Shown: in pieces, positions 28,014 through 36,294 of the stretch
Numbering within the stretch: position 1 is the first letter of the stretch
Layout of the letters: the number at the start of each line of letters is the position of its first letter
NCBI RefSeq assembly: GCF_000953135.1
Contig: NZ_LN614827.1
Span: 124,001 to 188,000 of the forward strand
Length of the DNA: 64,000 nt
Direction of reading: 5' to 3'
Source: Legionella fallonii LLAP-10
GTDB lineage: Bacteria; Pseudomonadota; Gammaproteobacteria; Legionellales; Legionellaceae
Notes under the pieces: generated by a model
The model's input: only the letters and a program-made list of their open reading frames with translations
Told to the model about the DNA's origin: nothing
Databases searched by the model: none
Made by a program: the position numbers and the translations under genes

Positions 28014-28939
28014 TCGCTTTTTCTGGTCAGGGAATGCAATACAGCGGCATGTTTAGTAAACTGGCAGCGGATGATTGGGGTAAGCGTTGGCTTGAAGAGG
28101 CAAGTCAGTACATGCATCTGGATTTATTGAATACAGAAGTTGTGCAGCATTATTGTGATGATGTGGTTTATGCGCAGTGTTTCATAATGCTCCTTAGTGC
28201 CGGGGCCTTCCAGGCAATTAATCAATACACTGATTTATCTCCTGAGTTTCTTTGTGGTTATAGTTTAGGTGAGCTAACTGCCTTTGGTGTTAGCGCACGG
28301 TTCGATCTCAACACACTGTGTTCCCTGACCCAAAAACGCGCCTCTTTTATGGCGGCAGCGATGAGTCATTTACTGGGAAAACAAGAGTGTGGGCTAGCTG
28401 TGTTAAAAGGGAATATCAGCTTAACTCAGGCTCGGCTGCTCACGGCACATTTTAATTGCCATATAGCGATTATTAATGGGGAAGATCATTATGTGGTTGG
28501 CGGGACAGTAGATGACCTCCATGCATTGCTTACGACAGCGCAATCTAAAGGTATTAGTAAGGCCGAATTATTGCGAGTGAGAGTTCCTTCTCATACGCCT
28601 TTATTGAGTGCAGCAAGCGAGGATTTTTTGCAGTATTTACAAAGCGTTTCATCCACTCCTATGGCGTATCCGGTATTAAACGCATTGACTAACGAAGTGA
28701 TTTATCATGCACAAGACCTAATCCCAATATTAGCTAATGAATTATCTCACACCCTGCATTGGGATAGAGTAATGCATTTGGCTCCAGAATATGGCATCTC
28801 ATTTTTTTTAGAGCTAGGGCCAAGAAGTTCATTAAAGAAAATGTTTGCTGACACAAATCCGCAGATAAAGGCTTATGCTTTGGATGATTTTTCTTCTATC
28901 GCTGGCCTGGCACAATTTGTGCAAAGCTCTTTAACCTAG
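28001..28939 (+). CDS. mdcH: Malonate decarboxylase malonyl-transferase (MdcH, FabD-like)
   Basis: A 312-residue malonyl-CoA:ACP transacylase-like enzyme that primes the carrier domain with malonyl from malonyl-CoA. The motifs are FSGQGMQYSGM at the N-terminus, the nucleophile elbow GYSLGELTAFG (Ser) and VPSHTPLLSAA with the catalytic His. It overlaps mdcB by 13 bases and is the last gene of the operon; a strong hairpin follows. No malonate transporter (mdcL/M, madL/M) or LysR-type mdcR lies next to it in this window. Confidence 0.9.
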   Translation: MSLLIAFSGQGMQYSGMFSKLAADDWGKRWLEEASQYMHLDLLNTEVVQHYCDDVVYAQCFIMLLSAGAFQAINQYTDLSPEFLCGYSLGELTAFGVSARFDLNTLCSLTQKRASFMAAAMSHLLGKQECGLAVLKGNISLTQARLLTAHFNCHIAIINGEDHYVVGGTVDDLHALLTTAQSKGISKAELLRVRVPSHTPLLSAASEDFLQYLQSVSSTPMAYPVLNALTNEVIYHAQDLIPILANELSHTLHWDRVMHLAPEYGISFFLELGPRSSLKKMFADTNPQIKAYALDDFSSIAGLAQFVQSSLT

Positions 28940-28985
28940 CAGTAGTTAATCGCTTTTTTTCTCTTCCTATTCATTTCCATAAGGA

Positions 28986-29006
28986 GGCTCATCGAGCCGG
29001 TTTTTT
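28986..29006 (+). terminator. Rho-independent terminator of the mdc operon
   Basis: GGCTC (28986-28990) and GAGCC (28994-28998) form a tight stem with an ATC loop, followed by GG and six T residues, then another T-rich run. It lies about 45 bases after mdcH on the correct strand. Confidence 0.75.
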
Positions 29007-29176
29007 GATTTTTTTAATGTCAAACTCAAGTTGTACTTTTTCAAATTAAGGAAAAAATTCTTCTGAAAAATCATCGACAGCACAAAATAATTCCACTAGA
29101 TTATCTATTCTAGGTCCTTTTAAATCATTTTTGACTAAATTTGAAAGATTCAGCCGAAGTTGATCATAAAAATAAT
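29004..29176 (-). pseudogene. Transposase remnant, IS982-like N-terminus
   Basis: On the minus strand a start-less frame reads RIDNLVELFCAVDDFSEEFF, then hits TAA at 29046-29048 and continues FEKVQLEFDIKK. The block ELFCAVDDF resembles the N-terminus of IS982-family transposases, which often begin with an acidic FC(D)VDDF stretch. Upstream in the same frame is YDQLRLNLSNLVKNDLKG without an ATG. Only about 55 codons survive, with one stop, so it is dead. The family assignment rests on one short motif. Confidence 0.4.
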
Positions 29177-29188
29177 ATTGAATTCACA

Positions 29189-29383
29189 TTAATTTAACGT
29201 CAGTTTTGGATAAGGAACTCAGATTTTACATTGCCCCGTTCGTCCTGAGGAGGGCTTTAGCCCGTCTTGAAGGCTAGGCACTGTACCAAAACCCTTCGAG
29301 ATGTCGCTAAAGCGACTCCTCAGGGCGAACGGATCGAGATAGAGACCGGATCTAATAAGCTTCTTATCCAAACGTTAATTTAA
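29189..29383. mobile_element. Miniature mobile element, family 1, copy A, with 9-bp target duplication
   Basis: The core (29198-29374) begins CGTCAGTTTTGGATAAG and ends CTTATCCAAACG, an inverted pair, and is flanked on both sides by TTAATTTAA (29189-29197 and 29375-29383). The cargo is a large palindrome: CCGTTCGTCCTGAGGAG (29236-29252) pairs with CTCCTCAGGGCGAACGG (29316-29332), enclosing two small hairpins (GGGCTTTAGCCC and TCGCTAAAGCGA) and an inner stem, so it can fold as a four-way junction. The element ends nine bases before the ATG of the beta-propeller gene, next to its ribosome binding site. Confidence 0.75.
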
Positions 29384-29392
29384 GGACGATGT

Positions 29393-30784
29393 ATGTTAAT
29401 GCGATTAAGACTACTCGGCATGCTTGTGTTTATCCTCATGATGTTGGGGCAGCATGTCTTCGGTGCTACAGGAGCATTGTTTAATGTTTCTCCCTCTGGA
29501 ACGAGAACACCGCAGCCCTTTAGCATGACATTATGTCTTAATGCAAGCGGCCCCTTATCATGCCAAAATTATAGTGCATCGAGATTAACGCTGAGTATAT
29601 CGACCACCATTCCTCATCATCAGTACAATAATGCAGGAATTAAAGTAAATACCCCGGGTTATACCGTTACCATCAACGGAGCGCCTTGTCATTTGAATAA
29701 CAAAGGCTATTGTTCTTTTGTAGTGAGTGATACCTCTCCGGCGACTTTTCAAGTGCGCCCAAACACTTATGCTTATGTTGTCAACTATAATCAACCTTCT
29801 ACAATATCCATTTGCCCAGTCAGTTCCGATGGCTCCCACCTGGGTATTTGTCAAACAACGAATGCGCCCGACTCTACCAAGACGAGCACCTTAAATTCGC
29901 CTTTCGCGATAGCCTTAAATCCAGCACAAACGATCGCTTATATTGGCAATAATGCATCTCCATCATCTGAGAACAACGGTTCTATTGCCATTTGCCCTAT
30001 CAAATCCAATGGCTTATTAGATACTTGCACCATTAATACAGATGCTTCTTTTACCGATGGGAGCGTCACGGGGGTAGCTTTTAGTCCAGATGGAAGTTAT
30101 TTGTATGCTTCTTTCTATACTAGCAATCAAACTTGCGCCATGCATTGCGGTTGGGTATCCATTTGTCCTGTCAATGCGAATGGATCGCTGGGGGCATGCG
30201 CAATTTCCTATGGTAATGATACGCTTAATGAGATTGATTTTGGGTATGATCTCTTTGTTGGCGTACAAACAGCGTCGAATGGACGTTCTTATCTCTATAC
30301 CAATGCAAATGCAATACAACAATCTGCGGCAATCTGTCCGGTGGTGGGCGGTACCATCGGAGTATGTACTTCAGCCAATTACCCTGCCGTCATCAGTGAG
30401 TACCTTGTAGAAGGCATTAGCTTCAATGCCGCCAATACCTATGTTTATTTTGGAAATGCTGGGAATAGCGATGTTTTCGTGTGTCCGGTATCTAATGGGG
30501 ATATCCTTCCATGCACCGTATCTGATGGGCCAGATGCTGCTGGCAATCAAACATTCAATTTTGAACAACTCACGGGTGTCGGTTTATTTATGTCAAGTGC
30601 AACGGGATATGGATATATCCCTAATAATGGCCTGGGAACCTCTATGAATACGTTATCTATTTGTCAATTAAGCCCCACTGATGGGTCTTTATCCCATTGT
30701 GTGGCGACAAGGGGTAATGATAGCCGTGGAGCAAACACCTTTAATCAGCCTGTGGCGATAACATTAAAACTGAATGTAGGTTAA
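29393..30784 (+). CDS. Secreted beta-propeller-like protein with cysteine-paired repeats
   Basis: 463 residues. Residues 1-24 are a signal peptide (hydrophobic LLGMLVFILMMLG, cleavage near VFGA). An N-terminal immunoglobulin-like segment (25-120) is followed by six repeats of about 50-60 residues. Each has a strand [SA]ICPV-x(3-5)-DG/NG-x-LG-x-C, for example ISICPV...LGIC, IAICPI...LDTC, VSICPV...LGAC, AAICPV...IGVC, VFVCPV...ILPC and LSICQL...LSHC, alternating with hydrophobic strands such as VTGVAFSPDGSYLYA. The pattern fits a YVTN/lactonase-type propeller with one disulfide per blade. RBS TAAGGACGATGT. A miniature element sits immediately upstream. No catalytic residues recognised. Confidence 0.75.
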   Translation: MLMRLRLLGMLVFILMMLGQHVFGATGALFNVSPSGTRTPQPFSMTLCLNASGPLSCQNYSASRLTLSISTTIPHHQYNNAGIKVNTPGYTVTINGAPCHLNNKGYCSFVVSDTSPATFQVRPNTYAYVVNYNQPSTISICPVSSDGSHLGICQTTNAPDSTKTSTLNSPFAIALNPAQTIAYIGNNASPSSENNGSIAICPIKSNGLLDTCTINTDASFTDGSVTGVAFSPDGSYLYASFYTSNQTCAMHCGWVSICPVNANGSLGACAISYGNDTLNEIDFGYDLFVGVQTASNGRSYLYTNANAIQQSAAICPVVGGTIGVCTSANYPAVISEYLVEGISFNAANTYVYFGNAGNSDVFVCPVSNGDILPCTVSDGPDAAGNQTFNFEQLTGVGLFMSSATGYGYIPNNGLGTSMNTLSICQLSPTDGSLSHCVATRGNDSRGANTFNQPVAITLKLNVG

Positions 30785-30903
30785 ATGATGTGTAATATGA
30801 GTAGCGGTTTACTATGTGGGTCTGGAGATCATCCAAAACCGACCACTACCGCCTACAAGAAGAAAAATGTCTGATTCGTTTTAAGTCTTCTCAGCATGAG
30901 GAC

Positions 30904-32169
30904 TCACACTATAATTCGTGACTGAATCCGTCGTCGTTTTATCCCCTGTTCTTTTTTTACAAAAGGCTCCCAACGCCAGTTGGGAATAGCGCAATTTTTT
31001 TGTAGGAATAAGGCGTTGAGGTGATTAATTAGTCCCTCTTTGTCCATGGGCTCTGGCTCGACTTGAATGCTGAACTCATCTAAAGCATGTTGGCAGATTT
31101 TATACTCTGCAAATTCAATAGCACTGCTTGCCATTTGTTGGCGTATGATATCGGCAAAGATGGGGATTGGCTGCTGATTTTGTTTGCCATAACAAATGTC
31201 GCCAATTCGCCCTTCTATAGCAGCAAGTTCGGTGAAGGTTTTATTGGCGTTTTTAGCGACGAGGACATCGTCTAAACGATAACGTATGATGGGTTGGGTG
31301 CTACGCATCAAATCAGTAATAATAGGGACAAAGCGCGACTCATCAATCCATTCTTTTTCAATGATTAAAAACTCTTCATTCATGGTTAATTGGTTGTTGC
31401 CTTTATCGCTAATAGCCAGGAACCCTTCTGTGCATTGATAGACTTGGGATACAGGACTATGAAATGCCTCACTTATTAATTGCTCATCATCTTTTTCTAA
31501 AACTTCAGCAACTGAATAGATTTTATGGGGCTTAATAGTCAAGCGTTCCTTTTGCCTGGCTAGTAATAGCAACACACTGGCTGGTGCGGATAAAATAGTC
31601 GGCTGTAGGGCGTTTAATCGGGTGATGTGCTCATCAAAATTCAGCAGTAAATCAAAAAAATGAAATTGAATTTTTTTACTTTTATTTAAAGTGGTATACA
31701 AATTGTTATTAGCACGTAAGAAAAAAGCGATTCGCTCACGTGTTTTAAGTCCATTGGGTAATGCTTTGGCTAGAATGGCTCCAGCCCAAGCATCTCGCTC
31801 TCTCGGATTGGTGAGGAATAAACCTCTGCTTCCTGAGGTGCCTGACGATAGCCCCACGGAAATATTATGAATTAATGGGGAGAAATCTCTAGTCTGTTCC
31901 GCCTTTAACGCCACCTCCATAGCCTGTTCTTTAGTTAAATTAACGGTATTGATTTGGTCAAAATGCTCCATCATCAGTTGTTTATTCATTATGGGCCATT
32001 CAGACAGCGGTTTGTCTTTATAGGGGTAATAAAAAGGGGATTTTGCTAAAGTTTTTTTAGCTAGTTTCTTAAATTGCTTTTCTTGATAGCAGGCTAGTTG
32101 CCCTGGTGTTTGCAAAGTGCGTTTTAGCCACAGTGTTTTGTAGTAGTAATAAAGAATACGTGCTATCAC
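30904..32169 (-). CDS. F390-synthetase / PaaK-like adenylate-forming enzyme
   Basis: About 421 residues from the GTG at 32169, which overlaps the preceding stop as GTGA and has AAGGTAGGG upstream; an ATG at 32205 is in frame but would overlap by 40 bases. The ATP loop SVGLSSGTSGSRGLFLT matches the SSGTTG motif of adenylating enzymes of the CapK/phenylacetate-CoA ligase/F390 synthetase group. YQCTEGFLAIS matches the conserved aromatic-x-x-TE motif, and PIIRYRLDDVL the (Y)RTGD-like hinge. It probably activates an acid as acyl-AMP for lactone, ester or thioester formation. It is the last gene of the four-gene set starting with a KAS III enzyme. Confidence 0.78.
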   Translation of the reverse strand: MIARILYYYYKTLWLKRTLQTPGQLACYQEKQFKKLAKKTLAKSPFYYPYKDKPLSEWPIMNKQLMMEHFDQINTVNLTKEQAMEVALKAEQTRDFSPLIHNISVGLSSGTSGSRGLFLTNPRERDAWAGAILAKALPNGLKTRERIAFFLRANNNLYTTLNKSKKIQFHFFDLLLNFDEHITRLNALQPTILSAPASVLLLLARQKERLTIKPHKIYSVAEVLEKDDEQLISEAFHSPVSQVYQCTEGFLAISDKGNNQLTMNEEFLIIEKEWIDESRFVPIITDLMRSTQPIIRYRLDDVLVAKNANKTFTELAAIEGRIGDICYGKQNQQPIPIFADIIRQQMASSAIEFAEYKICQHALDEFSIQVEPEPMDKEGLINHLNALFLQKNCAIPNWRWEPFVKKEQGIKRRRIQSRIIV

Positions 32170-32987
32170 AGAGTAAGCCCTACCTTGGGTCTGAAATGTT
32201 GGCAATGGGAAGGAATTATGTCCATCTCTTTATTTTGTTGATAAAGGGCATGTAGGTTTTGTATGGTGTTTTGGTATGCTTCTTTATCGTGGTGGATTAA
32301 ATAAGTAAGCACATGAGGATAAATTAACTGCTGAAATGTTTCTTGATGCCAGCAACTATCAGCAATTAAAAAAGTTTCTTTTATGGCTTTAAAATATAAT
32401 CCTATCTGGCCTTGGGCATGTCCAGGTAAGGGAATAGCAAAGATTAGACCATCATCAAACAAATCAAATCCTCTAGTGAAGGGGGCAAGGTGGGAGGCCA
32501 GGATGCTTTCCTTATTACCCAATATGATTAATCGCTCATAAAAATCGGCAGGTAGAAGTCCAGGCAGAAAGCCTTGGATTAAAGCCCTCAGTCCTTTTTT
32601 ATTTTTAATATCGGCTAATGCTTCTTGATGACAAAAAAAGCGAGCCTTAGGAAAGTCTTTTAAACTACCAATATGATCGGCATGAAAATGAGAGATGACA
32701 ATATAGTTAATTTCATCTGGATGAATATGCTGTTCTAAAAGTTGTTCCTTTAATGATTTTTGAATGGTTACGGGTGTTAAATAACGATATAAAGAAAAAG
32801 GAAATTTCCGGGTTAAGTTGAAAAATCGGTCGCTATAGCCCGTATCAAATAGAATATAACCCTGTTGTGGATGCTTGATTAATGCACAAATGGCGGGGTA
32901 TTCGCATTGTTTTAAACGCCCTTTTTTTAAGGTCATTTTTTCGCAATGTTTGCAAAAGCCTGCTTCAAGGAGTTTATAACTAATCAT
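32166..32987 (-). CDS. MBL-fold metallo-hydrolase (lactonase-like)
   Basis: 273 residues from ATG 32987, which overlaps the stop of the reductase as ATGA; the TTG further up is less likely. The zinc-binding motif is ISHFHADHIGSL (HxHxDH), with LFDTGYSDRF before it and GHAQGQIGLY plus LIADSCWH after it, as in N-acyl-homoserine lactonases of the metallo-beta-lactamase superfamily. The enzyme probably hydrolyses an ester, lactone or thioester. The N-terminus has CKHCEKM, a Cys pair not needed for the fold. Its place between a reductase and an adenylating enzyme suggests it releases or edits a lipid product. Confidence 0.8.
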   Translation of the reverse strand: MISYKLLEAGFCKHCEKMTLKKGRLKQCEYPAICALIKHPQQGYILFDTGYSDRFFNLTRKFPFSLYRYLTPVTIQKSLKEQLLEQHIHPDEINYIVISHFHADHIGSLKDFPKARFFCHQEALADIKNKKGLRALIQGFLPGLLPADFYERLIILGNKESILASHLAPFTRGFDLFDDGLIFAIPLPGHAQGQIGLYFKAIKETFLIADSCWHQETFQQLIYPHVLTYLIHHDKEAYQNTIQNLHALYQQNKEMDIIPSHCQHFRPKVGLTL

Positions 32988-33967
32988 GAGACATGATACC
33001 AATGGGCAAAGCGCTGCATCCCTTCGGCAACACTCACTATAGGTTTATAGCCTAAGTCTGTTTTAGCCGCCTCTATATTCAGGGTTTGGCCTAAAGCTAA
33101 AACTCCTGCACTGTATGCGGTAAGGCGCGGCTCTTGGGTGATAAAAGGCAAGCGGTATAAAATTTCCAGGCAATGCGCGATATTTTTGGCAATAGAATAA
33201 GGGATGTATTTTACTTTTAGTGGTTTGCCTAGCGCACGATAAAGCTCTGTGATAAGGCTTGTCAGCTTTTGCGGTTCATCGTTAGTAATATTATATTTTT
33301 TTCCTAAAAATTGATTTTTTGCTTGCGCTGCCAGAATTAAACTTTCTACTACATTATCAACAAAAGTGATGTCGATGATATTTTCTCCTGAACCGATTAA
33401 TGGCAAAACCCCGTTTCTCTCCGCTTTAAGTAAACGGGGAAAAATCGCACGATCATAAGGCCCAAATAAAGCTCTTGGACGTATGGTAATAACCTGTATC
33501 CGCTGTTCCTGATGCGCTTGATCAATCAATGATTCCGCAAGACGTTTGGTTTTTATATAATGATTTACCGGCTTACTTGGCAAGACATCCTCTTCTTTAA
33601 TTTGATGCTTTTCGGTGAAATCAAAATAAACACTGGGGGATGAGACATGAATTAATCTTGCCGTACTAGGCGTTGCGGCGATGACATGTTGGGTACCCAC
33701 CACATTGGCGTGATAAAAATCTTTATAAGGACCCCATGGGCTGGAAAGCGCTGCGCAGTGAAAAATGAGTTCTGCATTTTGCATAAGCTGTTGCAAACGT
33801 GTTTTTTCATTTAGATCAAGAGCAACAAATTGGGCTCCAAATTGGGATAGTAGGGCACCCAAGTGTTGATTACGGCCCAAAGCCATGACTTCATGTCCTT
33901 CTTGAACGAGACGTTGAGTCAAATTAAGTCCAAGACAACCAGTAGCTCCTGTGACTACGCATCTCAT
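32984..33967 (-). CDS. NAD(P)-dependent 3-beta-HSD/epimerase-family reductase (OleD-like)
   Basis: A 327-residue extended short-chain dehydrogenase. The Rossmann motif is TGATGCLGLNL (TGxxGxxG). The catalytic Ser is in HVSSPSVYF and the YxxxK pair is YIKTKRLAE. RPRALFGPYDRAIFPRLL resembles the RPxxxxGPxD block of 3-beta-hydroxysteroid dehydrogenase-like enzymes and of OleD, which reduces a 2-alkyl-3-ketoacid in long-chain olefin synthesis. It starts one base after the KAS III stop and overlaps the MBL gene by 4 bases, so all are translated together. Confidence 0.82.
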   Translation of the reverse strand: MRCVVTGATGCLGLNLTQRLVQEGHEVMALGRNQHLGALLSQFGAQFVALDLNEKTRLQQLMQNAELIFHCAALSSPWGPYKDFYHANVVGTQHVIAATPSTARLIHVSSPSVYFDFTEKHQIKEEDVLPSKPVNHYIKTKRLAESLIDQAHQEQRIQVITIRPRALFGPYDRAIFPRLLKAERNGVLPLIGSGENIIDITFVDNVVESLILAAQAKNQFLGKKYNITNDEPQKLTSLITELYRALGKPLKVKYIPYSIAKNIAHCLEILYRLPFITQEPRLTAYSAGVLALGQTLNIEAAKTDLGYKPIVSVAEGMQRFAHWYHVS

Positions 33968-33968
33968 G

Positions 33969-34961
33969 CTAAAACTCCAATATTATACCTGAGGCAGAAA
34001 TTCCTGCCCCTGTTCCTATTAAATAAAGTAATTGTCCTCGGTGTATTTTATTGGCATATACATAGTTGGATAAGGCATTGGGTAAGGAGGCTGCCATTTG
34101 ATTGCCATGAGTGGCATAGATGTCTACAACTTTCTCTGTCGGGATAGCGAGACGCTTTCTCATATGATGCATGGCAAGTAAGCTGGCTTGATGCGGTACT
34201 ACCCAATGGATATCAGACATCGTGACTCCTGCTTTGCTAAGCAACGCTTCTGTAGACTGCTCTAGCAATTGGCTGGCTAATTTAAAGACCTTCTTACCGT
34301 CCATATAAAATAAACCAAGTGCTTTATCATGGGGTTGTGATGGTGGAAAAAGGGTACCACCAGCTTCTATACGACAGAATTCAGCGCCGGCGCTATGAGT
34401 TATCATATGTGAGGCAATAATGCGGCTAGAATGAGTGCTTTTTTCCAGTACGCAAGCGGCTGCGCCATCGCCAAAAATAGTACAGGTTTCCATATCATGC
34501 CAATTAAGCCCTCGAGAAGGGAGATCACTGGAAACAATCAAGGCTCGTTTAAAGCGCCCTCCTTCTATTAAGTAAGACATAGTGTCTAATGCTGTGAGGA
34601 AACTCAGGCAGGTGCTGCTAATATCAAAACAAGGAATGCCTGAGTGTGCTAATCCCAGTTGTTTTTGAATTAATGCAGCGGTACAGGGAATACCTTGTTC
34701 ATTGGCACCACTCGCACTGATAATCACATCTATCTCTTGCAGAGTGAGACCCGCGTGCTCTATAGCGCGTAATGCGGCTTGAGCTCCCATATAAGAGGTC
34801 GTTTCTCGTTGGGTCGCAAAATGACGGGAAATAAGCCCTGATTTTTTTTGAACGCTGCCTTTTTCTAGTCCAAGTTGTTGATCAAGCTCGGAGGATAAAA
34901 TTTTATTCTCTGGTAAGTAATGTCCTAATCCGGTTATTTTTACTGCTGGCATATCATGCAT
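33969..34961 (-). CDS. 3-oxoacyl-ACP synthase III-family (KAS III / OleA-like) condensing enzyme
   Basis: A 330-residue thiolase-fold condensing enzyme. The catalytic Cys is in DISSTCLSFLTALD, the His in VVPHQASLLAMH and the Asn in THGNQMAASLPNAL, so the Cys-His-Asn triad is intact. The start HDMPAVKITGLGHYLPEN is typical; an internal ATG three codons in is possible. It is not in the fatty-acid (fab) cluster but heads the four-gene set, so it more likely condenses acyl chains for a special product than serving as housekeeping FabH. Divergent from the glycosyltransferase gene. Confidence 0.85.
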   Translation of the reverse strand: MHDMPAVKITGLGHYLPENKILSSELDQQLGLEKGSVQKKSGLISRHFATQRETTSYMGAQAALRAIEHAGLTLQEIDVIISASGANEQGIPCTAALIQKQLGLAHSGIPCFDISSTCLSFLTALDTMSYLIEGGRFKRALIVSSDLPSRGLNWHDMETCTIFGDGAAACVLEKSTHSSRIIASHMITHSAGAEFCRIEAGGTLFPPSQPHDKALGLFYMDGKKVFKLASQLLEQSTEALLSKAGVTMSDIHWVVPHQASLLAMHHMRKRLAIPTEKVVDIYATHGNQMAASLPNALSNYVYANKIHRGQLLYLIGTGAGISASGIILEF

Positions 34962-35127
34962 CCAGGAGAGAAAAGTTATTAATTGTACATCAAGGGCTGT
35001 TATTCATCAATTGGATGTTAATTGGATCAATTAACAATGACTTTAAATCAACTTGAACCCAAAATGGACAAGTGCTAGGATAGTACTTCCTTGCTCACTA
35101 ATATCACTTCAAGTAAAAAGGGCGTCA

Positions 35128-36294
35128 ATGCGGATTATAACAGTATTGGACAGCTATCCTCCAGATCTTAATGGGGGAGCTTATTTTACTCATAGACTTG
35201 CTCTCTCCTTACAAAAAAGAGGGCATGAGATTCTTGTTATTTGCCCTTCAAGAAGTTTAAAGCAAGGGTATAGTGAATATGAAGGGGTTCGTCTTTTTGG
35301 TGTTCGTTCCTGGCCCATCATTGGCTATAAACATTTTCGTGTTTGTTGGCCCGTATTTATCAAACAAGGGATGGTAAAAGCCATTAAGGATTTTAAACCG
35401 GATTTGGTTCATTTGCAGGGTAAATTTTTTCTTGGTGGTATTTGTTATCGGGCTTGTCGCTCAATGGGTATTCCCTTAATGGCGACCAATCATTTTATGC
35501 CGGAGAATTTTTTCCACTACACCCGCCTTCCCCGCTTTTGCGAACCTTGGTTTAACCGCATCTGTTGGAACATAGTGATTGATATGTTATCTAATGTGGA
35601 TAGAGTAACCACACCCACCCAAACTGCCGCAGCCTTACTTGAGAAGGTTCATTTAAAGAAGCCGGTTCATGTCATTTCATGTGGGGTTGATTTACAGCGT
35701 TTTCACCCTAACCAGGATGCCAGTTTATTGAAAGGAAGATTTCAAATTCCTGATAAGCCTATCTTGTTATATTGCGGACGATTAGACAAAGAAAAAAATA
35801 TAGCAACCGTGGTGCGGGCATTTCATCGAACAAGACCAAGTGTTGATGCGCATTTGGTCATTGTGGGTAGAGGCACAGAACGGTCGGCTCTTGAGGAGCT
35901 GGCCAGGTCGTTAGGCATCCATCGGCACATTACTTTTACTGATTATTTATCCGATGCAGAATACCCACAAATTCATGGTTTGGCTGATTGTTTTGTTAAT
36001 GCCGGTACTGCAGAACTACAAAGCATAGTGGTATTAGAGGCTATTGCTTCAGGTTTGCCGATAATCGGTGCTCATGCTATGGCCTTGCCGGAGTTAATTA
36101 TTCCTGGTAAGAATGGCTATTTGTTTGTCCCCAATGATATCGCTGCATTGGCCAATTACATGATTGATATTTTATCTAATTCTGAATTAAGAAAGCGAAT
36201 GGGGGTTGAAAGTAGGGTACTTGCTGAAACACATGATATTAATCGTACGGCGGAGCATTATGAGCGCCTTTATCAAGAAATGATTGTGCTATGA
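35128..36294 (+). CDS. GT4-family glycosyltransferase
   Basis: 388 residues from ATG 35128 (MRIITVLDSYPPDLNGG), which has AAAAAGGGCGTCA upstream; the frame opens 25 codons earlier without an RBS. It has a GT-B fold: N-terminal acceptor domain with GGAYFTHRLALSL and LVHLQGKFFLG, C-terminal nucleotide-sugar domain with ILLYCGRLDKEKNI and the E-x7-E region (NAGTAELQSIVVLEAIASGLPI). This resembles glycolipid mannosyl/glucosyltransferases acting on diacylglycerol or phosphatidylinositol. It overlaps the next gene by 4 bases, so a lipid or polyprenyl-linked acceptor is likely. Exact sugar unknown. Confidence 0.88.
   Translation: MRIITVLDSYPPDLNGGAYFTHRLALSLQKRGHEILVICPSRSLKQGYSEYEGVRLFGVRSWPIIGYKHFRVCWPVFIKQGMVKAIKDFKPDLVHLQGKFFLGGICYRACRSMGIPLMATNHFMPENFFHYTRLPRFCEPWFNRICWNIVIDMLSNVDRVTTPTQTAAALLEKVHLKKPVHVISCGVDLQRFHPNQDASLLKGRFQIPDKPILLYCGRLDKEKNIATVVRAFHRTRPSVDAHLVIVGRGTERSALEELARSLGIHRHITFTDYLSDAEYPQIHGLADCFVNAGTAELQSIVVLEAIASGLPIIGAHAMALPELIIPGKNGYLFVPNDIAALANYMIDILSNSELRKRMGVESRVLAETHDINRTAEHYERLYQEMIVL

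Noticed and set aside
29585..30568. Frames of 65-106 codons on both strands overlapping the beta-propeller gene
   Set aside because: Shadows produced by the regular repeat composition of the propeller gene; none has motifs or RBS.
29390..30790. Lactonase activity for the propeller protein
   Set aside because: Fold resemblance only; no catalytic residues of 6-phosphogluconolactonases could be identified.
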